A DNA stretch of 64,000 nucleotides from Fodinibius salipaludis (GCF_002287075.1 NZ_NSKE01000003.1:62001-126000), one strand, 5' to 3'; positions 42,313-51,157 are shown, counted from the first letter of the stretch. Notes: generated from the letters alone by a model not told the origin. A program made the numbers and translations.

Positions 42313-43127
42313 GATCTTGTTAAGTCTTGTTTCAGGTAATTGTCGATAGCTTCAATTGTCAATTCCGGATCAGACATATGCGGACAGTGGCCATTTGCCG
42401 GGAGTACTTCCAGCGTGCTATCTTTAATTTGGGAATGCACATATTTGCCAACCCGCAGTGGTGCAATGGAATCATTTTCGCACTGGATGATAAGTACAGG
42501 TACGTCTACCTCAGGGAGATCTTCACGATTATCAGAAAGGAAAGTGGCTTTGGCAAATTCACGAGCTATAACGGGATCGGTAGAGCAAAAACTTTCTTCG
42601 AGTTCTTCTGTTAACTCAGGTTTGTCTTCATTTTTCATGACTTCAGGAGCAAAAAATTCCGCCCATCCGATATAATTTTTTTGCATTAGCTGCAGTAGCT
42701 CCTCGATAGTACTACGGTCATATCCCCCATAATATTCAGGAGGATCATTGAGATAGCAGGGAGAGGGACCGATCATAATCAGGTGCTTAAACTTTTGAGG
42801 TTCTTTAATAGATGCCAGGGCACCGATAATTGAACTTACCGAATGCCCTACGAATATGACATCATCAAGTTCTAAAGCATCAATAACCTCTAAAACATCC
42901 TGTACATAACCATCGAGGGTGTTATATCGCTCAGATTTATAAGCACTGGTATCGGAATTGCCGAACCCCACATAATCAAAAAGAATAATTTTGAACTTGT
43001 CTTTGAATGCCGGGGTTATAAATCGCCACATATGTTGGTCACAGCCAAATCCATGGGCAAAAATAATGGGTATTTCTCCGTCTCCTGTAATGGTAACATT
43101 ATTTCTTTCAACAATGTTATGGGACAT
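42309..43127 (-). CDS. rsbQ: RsbQ/KAI2/D14-type alpha/beta hydrolase
   Basis: A 272-residue alpha/beta hydrolase closely resembling Bacillus RsbQ. Landmarks are FAHGFGCDQHMWR, ILFDYVGFGNSD, YNTLDGYVQDVLEV, FVGHSVSSIIG, IGPSPCYLNDPPEYYGGYD and NGHCPHMSDPEL. The triad is Ser96, Asp219 and His247, which I recall as the same numbering as in RsbQ. RsbQ, plant KAI2 and D14 hydrolyse or sense small butenolide-type ligands and report through a partner protein; the RsbQ ligand is unknown. Here the partner is the overlapping PAS kinase gene. The protein has no signal peptide, so it acts in the cytoplasm. Confidence 0.93.
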   Translation of the reverse strand: MSHNIVERNNVTITGDGEIPIIFAHGFGCDQHMWRFITPAFKDKFKIILFDYVGFGNSDTSAYKSERYNTLDGYVQDVLEVIDALELDDVIFVGHSVSSIIGALASIKEPQKFKHLIMIGPSPCYLNDPPEYYGGYDRSTIEELLQLMQKNYIGWAEFFAPEVMKNEDKPELTEELEESFCSTDPVIAREFAKATFLSDNREDLPEVDVPVLIIQCENDSIAPLRVGKYVHSQIKDSTLEVLPANGHCPHMSDPELTIEAIDNYLKQDLTRS

Positions 43128-43197
43128 AATTATATCAAATTAAAAATGAGTGAGGATGAGGATGTACTATTTTATAACATTTTTAATATAGTTAAGT

Positions 43198-43399
43198 TTA
43201 TTCTGGGAAATAGCTGGCACTGGGTCCGCTGGATTGTTTTTTGGGAAATCTGATATGGAATGAAGTTCCATTTTTGGTGTCGATGTTAACTTCCCCATCG
43301 ATCTGATCGATAAGTTTCCCCAAGAGAGCTATCCCCAGCGTATTAGTTCTTTCCGGAGTTTTTCGTCATAGCTCCCATCCCATTATCAGATATTTGTAT
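43198..43399 (-). pseudogene. C-terminal remnant of a second histidine kinase
   Basis: Directly after the stop codon of the kinase at 43402-45150, the same strand encodes KLKIQISDNGMGAMTKNSG. In the next frame it encodes TLGIALLGKLIDQIDGEVNI and NGTSFHIRFPKK, ending at a stop at 43198. This is the last third of a HATPase domain. Removing one A from GAAC near 43347 joins the two parts. It has no start codon or N-terminal part. It most likely remains from recombination between two similar kinase genes, and it abuts the intact kinase with no spacer. Confidence 0.6.
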
Positions 43400-43401
43400 T
43401 T

Positions 43402-45150
43402 TCAATTTACTGGGAACGTAATTTGGAAAGTGGTCCATTCATCATCCGGTAATATTTCTAACTCGCCTTCCAACTGCTGGGTTAGTGTTTGAATTAATGT
43501 CATGCCCAGTGATTGCTGGTCCTCAAGGCTAAAGTCGGTGGGAAGTCCCTGCCCGTTATCTGCAACACGGAGAGTTGCCCTCCCATTTTCTTTTGTCAAG
43601 GTTATATGTAGCTCCCCGTTTTTAACGTCTGTGAAGCCATGTTTGTAGGCATTATTCAGCAACTCGTTTAATATGAGTCCGACCGGTACGGCCTTGGTTA
43701 TGTCCAAACTAAAGCTTTGAACCTCTTGTGTTATGGTAATATCTTTTTGGTCTGATCCAAAAGAGCTGGCAATCATGTTGGCAAAATCTCCAATGTATTC
43801 CTGGATGTCTATATCAGAAAGTGTTTTGGTCTGATATAGTTTTTCATGGATCATCGCAATAGAATGGATGCGAGACTGAGTATCCTGGAGTATGGGGGTC
43901 ACTTCTTCACTGGCTTCATTTTTTTGGAGCTCAAGCAGGCTCGATACCACGGCCAGATTATTTTTTACGCGATGGTGGATCTCCTCTAATAGAGTCTGTT
44001 TTTCTTCAAGAGATTTTTGTGTTTCAACTTCATGTTTTTTCCGATCCGATATATCCCGTACGGTTCCTACGATGGCAGTTGGATTCCCGTCGCTGTCTTT
44101 TACCAGCGATCGTTGATTATTAACCCAGATATAATTTCCATCTTTTGTTTTGATGCGAAACTCAGTTTCTCTGGAAAAATGGTCTTCAACTCCTTTACCC
44201 TTCATCTCTTCAATTTCTTTATTCAATTTTTTAAGATCTTCGGGATGGATGCGATCCAAAATAAATTCAGGTCCTTTATTTACTATGTGATCCGGCGAAT
44301 AGCCAAGCATATGTTTTACAGCGGGACTCATGTATTGGTAGGCACCGGATTCAAAATCCATCTGGTAAATTACATCGCGAGAGTTTTGAAGGACTGTGCG
44401 GAATTTGGCTTCGCTTTTAGTCAGTTTTTTGTTCAGACTATTAATATCCCTAAAATAACTGCGGGTAATGAAATACCCTGTAATGAAGATAATTGCTCCC
44501 AGCGTTACGATAGACCAGAAGAGTACCGTTCGAATCCAGCGAGCACCGTCTGCCATTGTTGCTGAAAACGAGCTTTCCAAGTTGGTTAATCGTGTATCTA
44601 TAGTGGAAATTTCTTGGATAAACTGATTTCTGGCATTATTGTCTAAACGATCTTCTCGGATTGTTTGATGTAAGATGCGACCTAAGCTGTCCAGCTTCGC
44701 AATTTGTTTGTCTCCTTGTTTCCAGATGTGAAAAGCCTGTTTCAGATAGGATATATCTTCATGGAATTGGGCAAGCCATATTAACAGATCAATATCATCG
44801 GGATGAATATTATCAGCAGTTTCAAATCCCCGGAAAGCCAGGTCGTAATCCGGATTGGCTGAGATCAGCGTTTGACGAGTTGTTTTAAATGCTTTGTGCA
44901 GCTCCAGTTCTTTCCTGAACTGTTTATAAAATTCCGGTTGCTCTTTAACGCTGTATTGAATAAGCAGACTCGAAGCTTCTTTTTGGGCTTTGGTCCATTG
45001 ACCTTCAGCTCCTACATACGCCCTGACCGCAGAAAGTGTTTTTGTTCCATAGTGTGTTGTTATGACTGTAAACAGAGCCAGACCTATAAAAACTGATATT
45101 ATTGCAATGTTTCCCCTCTTACTGTGGATTTTTTTATTTAGGTTAGCCAT
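43402..45150 (-). CDS. Membrane PAS sensor histidine kinase (HisKA_2 type)
   Basis: A 582-residue kinase with a TM helix at about residues 13-33, a roughly 170-residue helical periplasmic region (SSLLIQYSVKEQPEFYKQF, EDISYLKQAFHIW), and a second TM at about 207-229. Next come one PAS domain (VLQNSRDVIYQMDFESGAY, then a PAC-like WVNNQRSLVKDSDGN) and the phosphoacceptor region EIHHRVKNNLAVVSSLLELQ of the HisKA_2 type. The HATPase domain is similar to that at 12293-14128 and shares VGLILNELLNNAYKHGF. No receiver is nearby. A C-terminal kinase remnant abuts its 3' end. Confidence 0.9.
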   Translation of the reverse strand: MANLNKKIHSKRGNIAIISVFIGLALFTVITTHYGTKTLSAVRAYVGAEGQWTKAQKEASSLLIQYSVKEQPEFYKQFRKELELHKAFKTTRQTLISANPDYDLAFRGFETADNIHPDDIDLLIWLAQFHEDISYLKQAFHIWKQGDKQIAKLDSLGRILHQTIREDRLDNNARNQFIQEISTIDTRLTNLESSFSATMADGARWIRTVLFWSIVTLGAIIFITGYFITRSYFRDINSLNKKLTKSEAKFRTVLQNSRDVIYQMDFESGAYQYMSPAVKHMLGYSPDHIVNKGPEFILDRIHPEDLKKLNKEIEEMKGKGVEDHFSRETEFRIKTKDGNYIWVNNQRSLVKDSDGNPTAIVGTVRDISDRKKHEVETQKSLEEKQTLLEEIHHRVKNNLAVVSSLLELQKNEASEEVTPILQDTQSRIHSIAMIHEKLYQTKTLSDIDIQEYIGDFANMIASSFGSDQKDITITQEVQSFSLDITKAVPVGLILNELLNNAYKHGFTDVKNGELHITLTKENGRATLRVADNGQGLPTDFSLEDQQSLGMTLIQTLTQQLEGELEILPDDEWTTFQITFPVN

Positions 45151-45538
45151 GCAATATTTTATCTGTCCTGCGGTAGGTCATCCAATCATTATTAGAATAT
45201 ATGTAACCTTGAGGATATAACAAGTTGGTTCTTTTGATAATGCATGGAATGAGCCGTTAATGAAGATTATTGATGAGGGTAGATAACCGGGTGAGCCGGG
45301 ATTCTCTTGTTGGGGAGGATATTAAACAGGGTTGTTCAGGCCCCCTGTGGATAGTAAAAAGTTATACCTCTAAGTGACTATGCGACGATAATAGACATTT
45401 CAGTGGTTCCGTAGTCTGTTACTTGCTTTAAAGGGTTACAAAGGGAAACAGGACAAACCCAAGAATTTGCAAAAATATATCAGCCCTAAAGCGAGTATTA
45501 CATGATCTTTTGGGTTAAAGAAAAAGAATACGTCTGCC
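45151..45538. other. Intergenic region without a gene
   Basis: About 390 bp between the kinase and the desaturase genes. I see no plausible reading frame; the minus-strand frame at 45436-45732 runs inside the desaturase region. A GAATATATGTAACC word at 45203-45216 resembles half of the promoter box found at 47-62 kb but without its second half. Nothing else is clear. Confidence 0.45.
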
Positions 45539-46648
45539 TCACGCCTGTGCTTCAGTGTAAGTGAATTCCGGATCCCCAAACTTTTTAAGCGTACGATAAT
45601 GAGAGGCCACAGCTTCAAAAAAGGTTTCGTGGTGGTTGTAGGGGATGTCAAACTCCTTGGCCGTTTTCTCAACAATAGGACTAATAGCAGGATAGTGTAC
45701 ACTGCATATCCTGGGAAATAGGTGGTGCTCAATTTGAAAATTTAATCCGCCGACAAACCAGCACAAGGCCTTGTTATCTCGAGCAAAATTGTTGGTAGTC
45801 ACCATTTCGTGAATCATCCAGTGCTCGTCTATCATATTTTCTTCGTCCGGCACCGGGTGATCTGTTCCCTCCACGACGTGGGCAAGCTGAAAGATTACGC
45901 CAATAATAACCCCTGCCGTCAGTTGAAGAGTTAAAAAGCCAATCAAAAGATGAACCCAGGTAATATCGAGCAGGAGCATGGGCAGTACCAGTATGTAGGT
46001 ATAGTAGATGGCCTTAGTTACAAATAGAATAATCCATTCGCTTATGGGATGAGACTTATCTTTATACGGCCCGATATTTGTTTTGAGGAAATGCTTGTAA
46101 TCTTTGATAAACACCCAAAAAACCATGGCCAGACTATAGGCAAAAAATGCCAGAATATGTTGCACGCGATGAATCGGCTTATGTTCGGAGTGCGGGGAGA
46201 GTCGAATAAAGCCCGCTACTTCAAGGTCTTCGTCGTGACCGTGAATATTAGTGTAGGTGTGATGGATAATATTGTGGGTGATCTTCCAGATATAGCCGTT
46301 TGCCCCGAGTAGATCAAAGGTAAATCCCAGGGCACGATTGACATACTTGTTGGAAGAATAAGCACCGTGGAGGGCGTCGTGCGATACCGAAAATCCAACC
46401 CCGGCCATTCCAATACCCATCAGAAAAGTAAGAAACCACATGGTTCCGAGTGAAAACTGCCCGGAGATAATTAAGGCATAGCATCCTAAATAGACGGATA
46501 ACAAAATAATGGTTTTCAGAACCATCTGCGCGTTGGCATGCTTGGAGATATTATTCTCTTCAAAATATTGATCCACCCGCTGCTTTACCGTTTTACTAAA
46601 TTCCCGGCTGGTACTATTGTTAAATGTAACTTTTTCGACGTTAGCCAT
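45539..46648 (-). CDS. Membrane fatty acid desaturase
   Basis: A membrane-bound di-iron fatty acid desaturase. The three histidine boxes are readable: HDALHG (first), HNIIHHTYTN (second) and FQIEHHLFPRI (third, QxxHH). The third-box pattern is that of front-end or acyl-lipid desaturases; bacterial members often work on acyl-CoA or lipid-bound chains. Four to six hydrophobic helices surround the boxes. I placed the start at the ATG at 46646-46648 (MANVEKVTF); the frame extends to 46690, but the extra residues are not desaturase-like. It would raise membrane fluidity in the cold. No cytochrome b5 domain is fused. Confidence 0.92.
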   Translation of the reverse strand: MANVEKVTFNNSTSREFSKTVKQRVDQYFEENNISKHANAQMVLKTIILLSVYLGCYALIISGQFSLGTMWFLTFLMGIGMAGVGFSVSHDALHGAYSSNKYVNRALGFTFDLLGANGYIWKITHNIIHHTYTNIHGHDEDLEVAGFIRLSPHSEHKPIHRVQHILAFFAYSLAMVFWVFIKDYKHFLKTNIGPYKDKSHPISEWIILFVTKAIYYTYILVLPMLLLDITWVHLLIGFLTLQLTAGVIIGVIFQLAHVVEGTDHPVPDEENMIDEHWMIHEMVTTNNFARDNKALCWFVGGLNFQIEHHLFPRICSVHYPAISPIVEKTAKEFDIPYNHHETFFEAVASHYRTLKKFGDPEFTYTEAQA

Positions 46649-47024
46649 ATTCTTAAGCTTTTTTAGTACACTTAACATCAAAATTGACAAAACTTCGCCA
46701 AGAGAACCTTATACAATTCTTGGCTTTTGTTGCATATTTTTGACATCTGTGATGAGTGTGCCTGTTCGTTTGTGAAGGTACTGTAGGATCTACAGGAAAC
46801 CAACCTTTACATCGTCTTTTCATTATATGACCTGGTAACCGTAGTTGAGGAAGTAACAAAGCTTTTAAAAATGGGGCCCTCTCCAAAATCAATGCCATCA
46901 ACTGTAAATTTCTGTACCTATCAGGTTCGTTTTGGCAAAAGAATTGAATCAACGAATTATATCAGTACGGTTGCTTTTCTGATGGGTATAAGTTCAATTA
47001 AAAATCGCTAAATATCTTTAAACC
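46649..47024. other. Intergenic region upstream of the small membrane protein
   Basis: About 375 bp with no credible gene; the minus frame at 46653-46952 is compositionally poor. It probably holds the desaturase promoter on the left. The promoter-like box of the small membrane protein begins at 47025 on the right. Confidence 0.45.
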
Positions 47025-47062
47025 TGTGATATATGTAACAGTTCAAAAATAATATATAACGC
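47025..47062 (+). promoter_or_regulatory. Bipartite promoter-like box a, for the gene at 47154
   Basis: TGTGATATATGTAACA (47025-47040) is preceded by ACC and followed 17 bases later by AACGC (47058-47062). The gene start is 92 bp downstream of the second element. This is the clearest copy of a signal that recurs at 49.97, 50.8, 50.9, 59.4, 60.1 and 61.8 kb. Confidence 0.5.
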
Positions 47063-47153
47063 ATGTTGGTTTAAATGTTCTCAGATTTAAATCGGGAGTA
47101 GTATTAACAATGTTCCCTTAATCGTTGTAACGCAAAAGCTAAAAAGAGAGAAT

Positions 47154-47351
47154 ATGAAACAAACAATTGGCAGTATCTTAAGTATAGGCGGACTGATCGG
47201 AGTTATTTATTTTGGAATTCAATACATGAATGAATCTGAATCTTTTGAATTATTAGGAGCAGATGTCGCTGTGAGCACCGGCGATTGGGTTCCAATTCTG
47301 GTATCACTAATTATCCTCGTTGTGGGGGTGCTGGTTTATCGGTCTGAATAG
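47154..47351 (+). CDS. Small two-helix membrane protein
   Basis: A 65-residue protein with two predicted helices: KQTIGSILSIGGLIGVIYFG at residues 2-21 and a C-terminal PILVSLIILVVGVLVYR at residues 46-62. A short Glu/Ser-rich loop connects them (NESESFELLGADVAVSTGDW). It resembles the small two-helix proteins common in Bacteroidota-type genomes, often near stress genes, but I cannot give a family with certainty. It is preceded by a GAGAGAAT ribosome-binding-like stretch and the strongest copy of the bipartite promoter-like box, which suggests stress-type regulation. It lies 190 bp before the M48 protease gene. Confidence 0.7.
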   Translation: MKQTIGSILSIGGLIGVIYFGIQYMNESESFELLGADVAVSTGDWVPILVSLIILVVGVLVYRSE

Positions 47352-47544
47352 TCCGTTTGGTTTGCTATAGCTGATGTTACTTGATTGAAATAGTTCCTTC
47401 ATGGACTCGTCCGACCAAGGGGTGTTATACTAAGATGAAGATTAGCACTTGATGGCTGGAAAAATCAATTGCCACGACCGGCATTCACAGATTAATATGC
47501 GGGAAGGGTATGCCCAATAAGAAAATAATTAGGAGAGGTTCATT

Positions 47545-49041
47545 ATGAGATCCAAAATTTCAAATAGTTTCCTGTTATTAATTCTGGCACTTTTGTTTTC
47601 TGCCTGCAGTATTCAAGAAAGTGCGATAAGCGGGGACCGGCGGGCATACGGATACAGCTGGGACCAGGAAAAACAGATTGGCAAAGATGCTGATAAGCAG
47701 ATTCAGCAGCAATATGGGATATATGATAATGAGGATCTTCAAGCGTATGTTGATAATATTGGGCAGGAGATGCTGACTATCAGCCATTTTCAGAGAGAAG
47801 ACACCCCTGATGAGTATGAAGGGACAGACTTTTACTTTCGTGTTTTGGACAGCCCGGTTGTTAATGCTTTTGCCTTGCCCGGCGGATATATTTATGTAAC
47901 CCGCGGACTACTTTCACATCTTGACAATGAAGCCCAACTCTCCGTGGTGCTGGGTCATGAAATCGGGCATGTTATTGCACGCCATGCCTCCCAACGGGCT
48001 TTTGAACAACAGATGGGGCAGCTTGCCCTGATCGGCGGAGCCATAGGTGGAGAATTACTGGGGCTTCCCGGTGGAGATATTCTTGGTATTGGAAGTCAGG
48101 CTGCTCAACTTTTGTTTTTGAGCTATAGCCGGGACGACGAGCGGGAATCTGATCGCCTTGGAGTAGAATATGCCTCTATGCAACATTATAAAGCGGCCGA
48201 AGGGGCACAGTTTTTTGTTTCCCTCGAGCGGATGTCAAAACAGTCCGGTCAAAGCATTCCTGATTGGCAATCAACCCACCCCGATCCTGCTGAAAGAGCA
48301 ACGAGTATTCCTGAACTTGCCGAGGAGTGGAGAGCGAAAGGATATGAGCAGACCATTGAGAATACCGATCAGTATATGGATAAGCTCGACAATATGATCT
48401 ATGGTGAAAATCCGAGGGAGGGATTTACCCGTAACGGCAATTTTTATCACCCGGATATGAAATTTCAATTCCCCTATCCGAATGGTTGGCAGGTCGTTAA
48501 CCAGCGGTCGCTGGTTGCGGTTGTCAACGAGGATCAGGATGCCATTTCGATTATGACGCTGGACGGCGAGTCGGCGGGGGCACAGGCCTCGGTTAACGAA
48601 TTTTTAAATCAGGAGGGCATTACCACGTTGGGAAAGTCAAACGCACAAAGCAATGGTCTTAACGCGTTTCGGGCAGAAGCTACCGGGCAGGCTGAGGACG
48701 GAACCCAGCTCAAATTCTATCTCTATGCGATAGAGTATGACGGTTCTATATATCGCTTTTTAAACTATACAACAGCTGAAAAGTATGGAACCTATGCTTC
48801 ACGTTTTGACGAGATTACCGGCGGGTTCAGCAAGCTGACTGATGGAGAGGTACTGAATATACAACCGGTTCGTCTGCAAGTGGTACAAGCCGGGCGTTCA
48901 GGTACCTTCGAGTCCTTTCTTCCAACGAACCTCGAAACCCTTCCGATAACCGTTTCGCCAGAGGACCTTGCCATAATGAACCAGGTGGAGCTCGATGAGC
49001 AGATTAATGTCGGTACCTGGCTAAAACTCCCAAGCAAGTAA
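47545..49041 (+). CDS. M48-family periplasmic zinc metalloprotease lipoprotein (LysM-like C-terminus)
   Basis: A 498-residue lipoprotein metalloprotease of the M48/BepA-like group. The signal peptide ends in a lipobox (LLFSACSIQ, Cys at about residue 21). The HEXXH motif is in VVLGHEIGHVIARHA near residue 135, and the third ligand is in RDDERESDRLGVEY near residue 200. A middle domain with FQFPYPNGWQVV and an alpha-beta domain follow. The C-terminal stretch ends with INVGTWLKLP, like a LysM-type tail. BepA-like proteases assemble or degrade outer-membrane proteins. AGGAGAGG precedes the ATG, a good ribosome-binding site. Confidence 0.9.
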   Translation: MRSKISNSFLLLILALLFSACSIQESAISGDRRAYGYSWDQEKQIGKDADKQIQQQYGIYDNEDLQAYVDNIGQEMLTISHFQREDTPDEYEGTDFYFRVLDSPVVNAFALPGGYIYVTRGLLSHLDNEAQLSVVLGHEIGHVIARHASQRAFEQQMGQLALIGGAIGGELLGLPGGDILGIGSQAAQLLFLSYSRDDERESDRLGVEYASMQHYKAAEGAQFFVSLERMSKQSGQSIPDWQSTHPDPAERATSIPELAEEWRAKGYEQTIENTDQYMDKLDNMIYGENPREGFTRNGNFYHPDMKFQFPYPNGWQVVNQRSLVAVVNEDQDAISIMTLDGESAGAQASVNEFLNQEGITTLGKSNAQSNGLNAFRAEATGQAEDGTQLKFYLYAIEYDGSIYRFLNYTTAEKYGTYASRFDEITGGFSKLTDGEVLNIQPVRLQVVQAGRSGTFESFLPTNLETLPITVSPEDLAIMNQVELDEQINVGTWLKLPSK

Positions 49042-49083
49042 TTGGGAGGCCAGAATTAAGTTTTGGCAAATAGCACCCAATAA

Positions 49084-49115
49084 AAAAAGGACAGAAGTTT
49101 TAATTCTGTCCTTTT
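49084..49115 (+). terminator. Intrinsic terminator after the M48 protease gene
   Basis: The inverted repeat AAAAGGACAGAA / TTCTGTCCTTTT with a seven-base loop is flanked by A and T runs. It lies 43 bp after the stop codon. Confidence 0.85.
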
Positions 49116-49213
49116 AGGATATGACTCCTTGATGAATATTCGTTAGGAACTAAGAAATACTGATAGAATAGGAATAAGATGTTATGATGGTTTTACCCAG
49201 TATGATGTCATAA

Positions 49214-49864
49214 TTAGTTGGTCCCGGCTTGGGCCATTTCTGTTCGCGCATTTTGAATAGCCGTTTGGAGTTTCTGTATTTCATATTTAAGGTTGTTTCC
49301 ATCCCTGACAACTTTATCAGAAGTGGGACTAATGGACGTAATTCCCTTTTGAGTCAGATCATTGGATAGGAAAGTCTGTATTTCCTTTAGGTCAGAGACA
49401 TGAGTTTTAAACGACTCATCGACGCCTATGCTGTTTTCAGCAATTTTATCATAGATTGTTTTAACTTCTGATCGTCGTTGATCACTGAGTTCTTGAATGC
49501 TGGGGTTTTTATATTCTGTACCCTCCTTTTTCCATTCTTCAAAATAATTAATGCCTTGTTTTTTCATCTGTTTGGCATGTTTGGCAAACTTCTTCTCCAT
49601 GGTAGCCATTTTTTCCACATTTTTAGAATAAGCGTTAAACGCTTGTTTTATGTCAGTCTGGCCGGGTCTCAAAAGTTCATCCAGGGATGCTCCTGTAGCA
49701 TCAAGCTGGCGGGAGGCTTCTTGAATATCATTATCCATGGTCTGCATGGTTATTCTCGTGTCTTGTGAACGCTGCATACCTGTAGAAGCACAACTGGTAA
49801 TGACCAGTGCAGCTATTATTAGTAGTGTACAGTGCCAAATATAAGTTTGTTTTAGTAATTTCAT
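49214..49864 (-). CDS. DUF2959-family lipoprotein
   Basis: A 216-residue predicted lipoprotein. The signal peptide is followed by a lipobox (VITSCASTG, Cys at about residue 25). The mature part is almost entirely coiled-coil helix, with DUF2959-like text: FNAYSKNVEKMATMEKKFAK, KKQGINYFEEWKKE, then SDLKEIQTFLSNDL and a C-terminal EIQKLQTAIQNARTEM. The family is an uncharacterised envelope lipoprotein. Its upstream region carries a copy of the bipartite promoter-like box with the second element 87 bp before the start codon. It is convergent with the M48 protease gene and separated by its terminator. Confidence 0.82.
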   Translation of the reverse strand: MKLLKQTYIWHCTLLIIAALVITSCASTGMQRSQDTRITMQTMDNDIQEASRQLDATGASLDELLRPGQTDIKQAFNAYSKNVEKMATMEKKFAKHAKQMKKQGINYFEEWKKEGTEYKNPSIQELSDQRRSEVKTIYDKIAENSIGVDESFKTHVSDLKEIQTFLSNDLTQKGITSISPTSDKVVRDGNNLKYEIQKLQTAIQNARTEMAQAGTN

Positions 49865-49950
49865 ATTAAGCTCTTTCTATTGCCCGCAACTGGCGGGGCA
49901 GGTGTGAATTAATTATCACAAAAGAAATATGAGCATTTTAACTTCGGGAA

Positions 49951-49988
49951 GCGTTACAAGTTACCAACGCAGATTTATATATATCACA
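49951..49988 (-). promoter_or_regulatory. Bipartite promoter-like box b, for the DUF2959 gene
   Basis: On the minus strand, TGTGATATATATAAAT (49988-49973) is followed by 17 bases and AACGC (49955-49951), preceded by TTGT. The gene start is at 49864, 87 bp beyond the second element. The layout equals box a at 47025. Confidence 0.5.
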
Positions 49989-50314
49989 CATATTACAGGT
50001 GCCGGCAATTGCTATGAAAGGAGATTCAATAAAAAAATAAGCAGAAACCGAATATCTCTGCGTCGGATCTTTCACTAAGAGTTACCTCGGACTCAACTAT
50101 AAAGGCCAATGCATTTGCCGGGAAAGTATAGCTTTTGCATCATTCTGAACTTGTTTTTGTTGAAGCGAGCGGGTTAGCTTGGGTAGGCTTGTGCAGGAAC
50201 TACAAAGGCTGGAATCGTTGATATAGTTTGACAACAAAATAACATTGGCAAATCCCGAGAGATACCGATCAGGGTTCGGGATAAAACGGACACAGCGGGT
50301 GTTTTTTTAGCTAT
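49989..50314. other. Intergenic region without a clear gene
   Basis: About 325 bp between box b and the YtxH gene. I found no reading frame with a credible start and no repeat. A GGGATACCGATCAGGGTTCGGGATAA-like stretch near 50260-50283 could form a weak hairpin ending the YtxH transcript. Confidence 0.4.
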
Positions 50315-50557
50315 TTATGTCGTGTTTCCTCCCTCATTGACCATTCGTTCAGCGTCTTCGCCCATTTTCTTCAGCTCTTTTTTAACACCGGCAGCCGAGT
50401 CTTTTATTGTTTCTTTGGCAGTATCTGTATAGTCCCTTGCTTTGTCGAATATTTCCTTTCGCTTCGATGAGTCTCTATACGAGGTAAGTAAGATTCCAAT
50501 TCCGGCGGAAAGTGCTACACCACCAAGTATGGCGAACAATGTTTTTTGTGAGTTCAT
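50315..50557 (-). CDS. YtxH-like small stress protein
   Basis: An 80-residue protein with one N-terminal transmembrane helix (LFAILGGVALSAGIGILLTS) and a long charged, helical, KE-rich tail (KARDYTDTAKETIKDSAAG, KKELKKMGEDAER). This is the layout of YtxH/gas-vesicle-type stress proteins that are induced by general stress in many bacteria. The function is unknown. It has a good start with a short upstream gap. It lies in a cluster of small stress-like genes (DUF2959, lmo0937-type, YqaE). Confidence 0.75.
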   Translation of the reverse strand: MNSQKTLFAILGGVALSAGIGILLTSYRDSSKRKEIFDKARDYTDTAKETIKDSAAGVKKELKKMGEDAERMVNEGGNTT

Positions 50558-50798
50558 AACGTTATTTTTAAAGTTGATATGTTTAGGCGAAGATTCGAAG
50601 CAATAAATTTAAATACGTTGATTTAGCCGTCATAAGATTGCTATAATAATAGCAGTAAAAACGGCACAGGTTCAGATCTGGAGCCGAGGGCAAGAGCAGC
50701 CCCGATAATCAAAATACCGACTATCAAGCAGAACGGATTTCCCTTTTGTTGCCTCAAAGTTCTATCCGAATATAATATGCCTCCTTTATGCCCAATAA
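50558..50798. other. Intergenic region with a doubtful hydrophobic frame
   Basis: A minus-strand frame ending at 50641 encodes a hydrophobic stretch (CLIVGILIIGAALALGS) but has no suitable start codon near the AAAGGAGG-type site at 50780-50787. It may be a decayed small membrane gene behind box c. Confidence 0.35.
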
Positions 50799-50836
50799 TC
50801 GTTATACAATGAGGGAAAAGGTTTGCATATATCACA
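50799..50836 (-). promoter_or_regulatory. Bipartite promoter-like box c (minus strand)
   Basis: TGTGATATATGCAAAC (50836-50821) is followed 17 bases later by AACGA (50803-50799, in GTATAACGA), preceded by ACC, as in box a. A ribosome-binding-like AAAGGAGG follows immediately (50787-50780), but no intact gene begins there. The next leftward gene is ytxH-like at 50557. Confidence 0.45.
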
Positions 50837-50927
50837 GGTTCCGAAATATTTGAAAATTGTACTTACTTTTTCTTTGGTTTCCAAAGCACTAATTAAAATT
50901 ACAGAAAGAGACAAAAGACAGACGATC
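50837..50927. other. Short stretch between opposed boxes c and d
   Basis: About 90 bp with the two promoter-like boxes pointing away from each other. Nothing else is visible. Confidence 0.4.
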
Positions 50928-50965
50928 TGTGATATTTACAACTTTTTTCCAAGATGATGTAATAT
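50928..50965 (+). promoter_or_regulatory. Bipartite promoter-like box d (plus strand)
   Basis: TGTGATATTTACAACT (50928-50943) is preceded by ATC, with AATAT (50961-50965) at the usual 17-base distance. The second element is weak. The lmo0937-type gene starts 190 bp further on. Assignment is tentative. Confidence 0.35.
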
Positions 50966-51157
50966 TGATCCGGTTAAATGATGTTACCTTTCATTGTGGA
51001 GATATACTTCACCTCTGTCCCGTTAATAGCGGTTTCAAGTACGAGATCAGACCAACTGGACGGTGATTCTATTTGCCACTGTTCATGTACTGATTAAAAG
51101 TAAGACAGATAACATAATCCGGAGAGCTGGATTGTAATTTTTTAAAAAGAAACTATT

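Noticed and set aside
50641-50835. Minus-strand hydrophobic frame, considered as a small membrane protein
   Set aside because: No plausible start codon near its ribosome-binding-like site; kept only as a note to box c.
50980-51110. Minus-strand text that reads partly like a protein C-terminus (WQIESPSSWSDLVLETAING)
   Set aside because: No start codon, under 40 codons and frame broken upstream; could be chance or an untraceable remnant.
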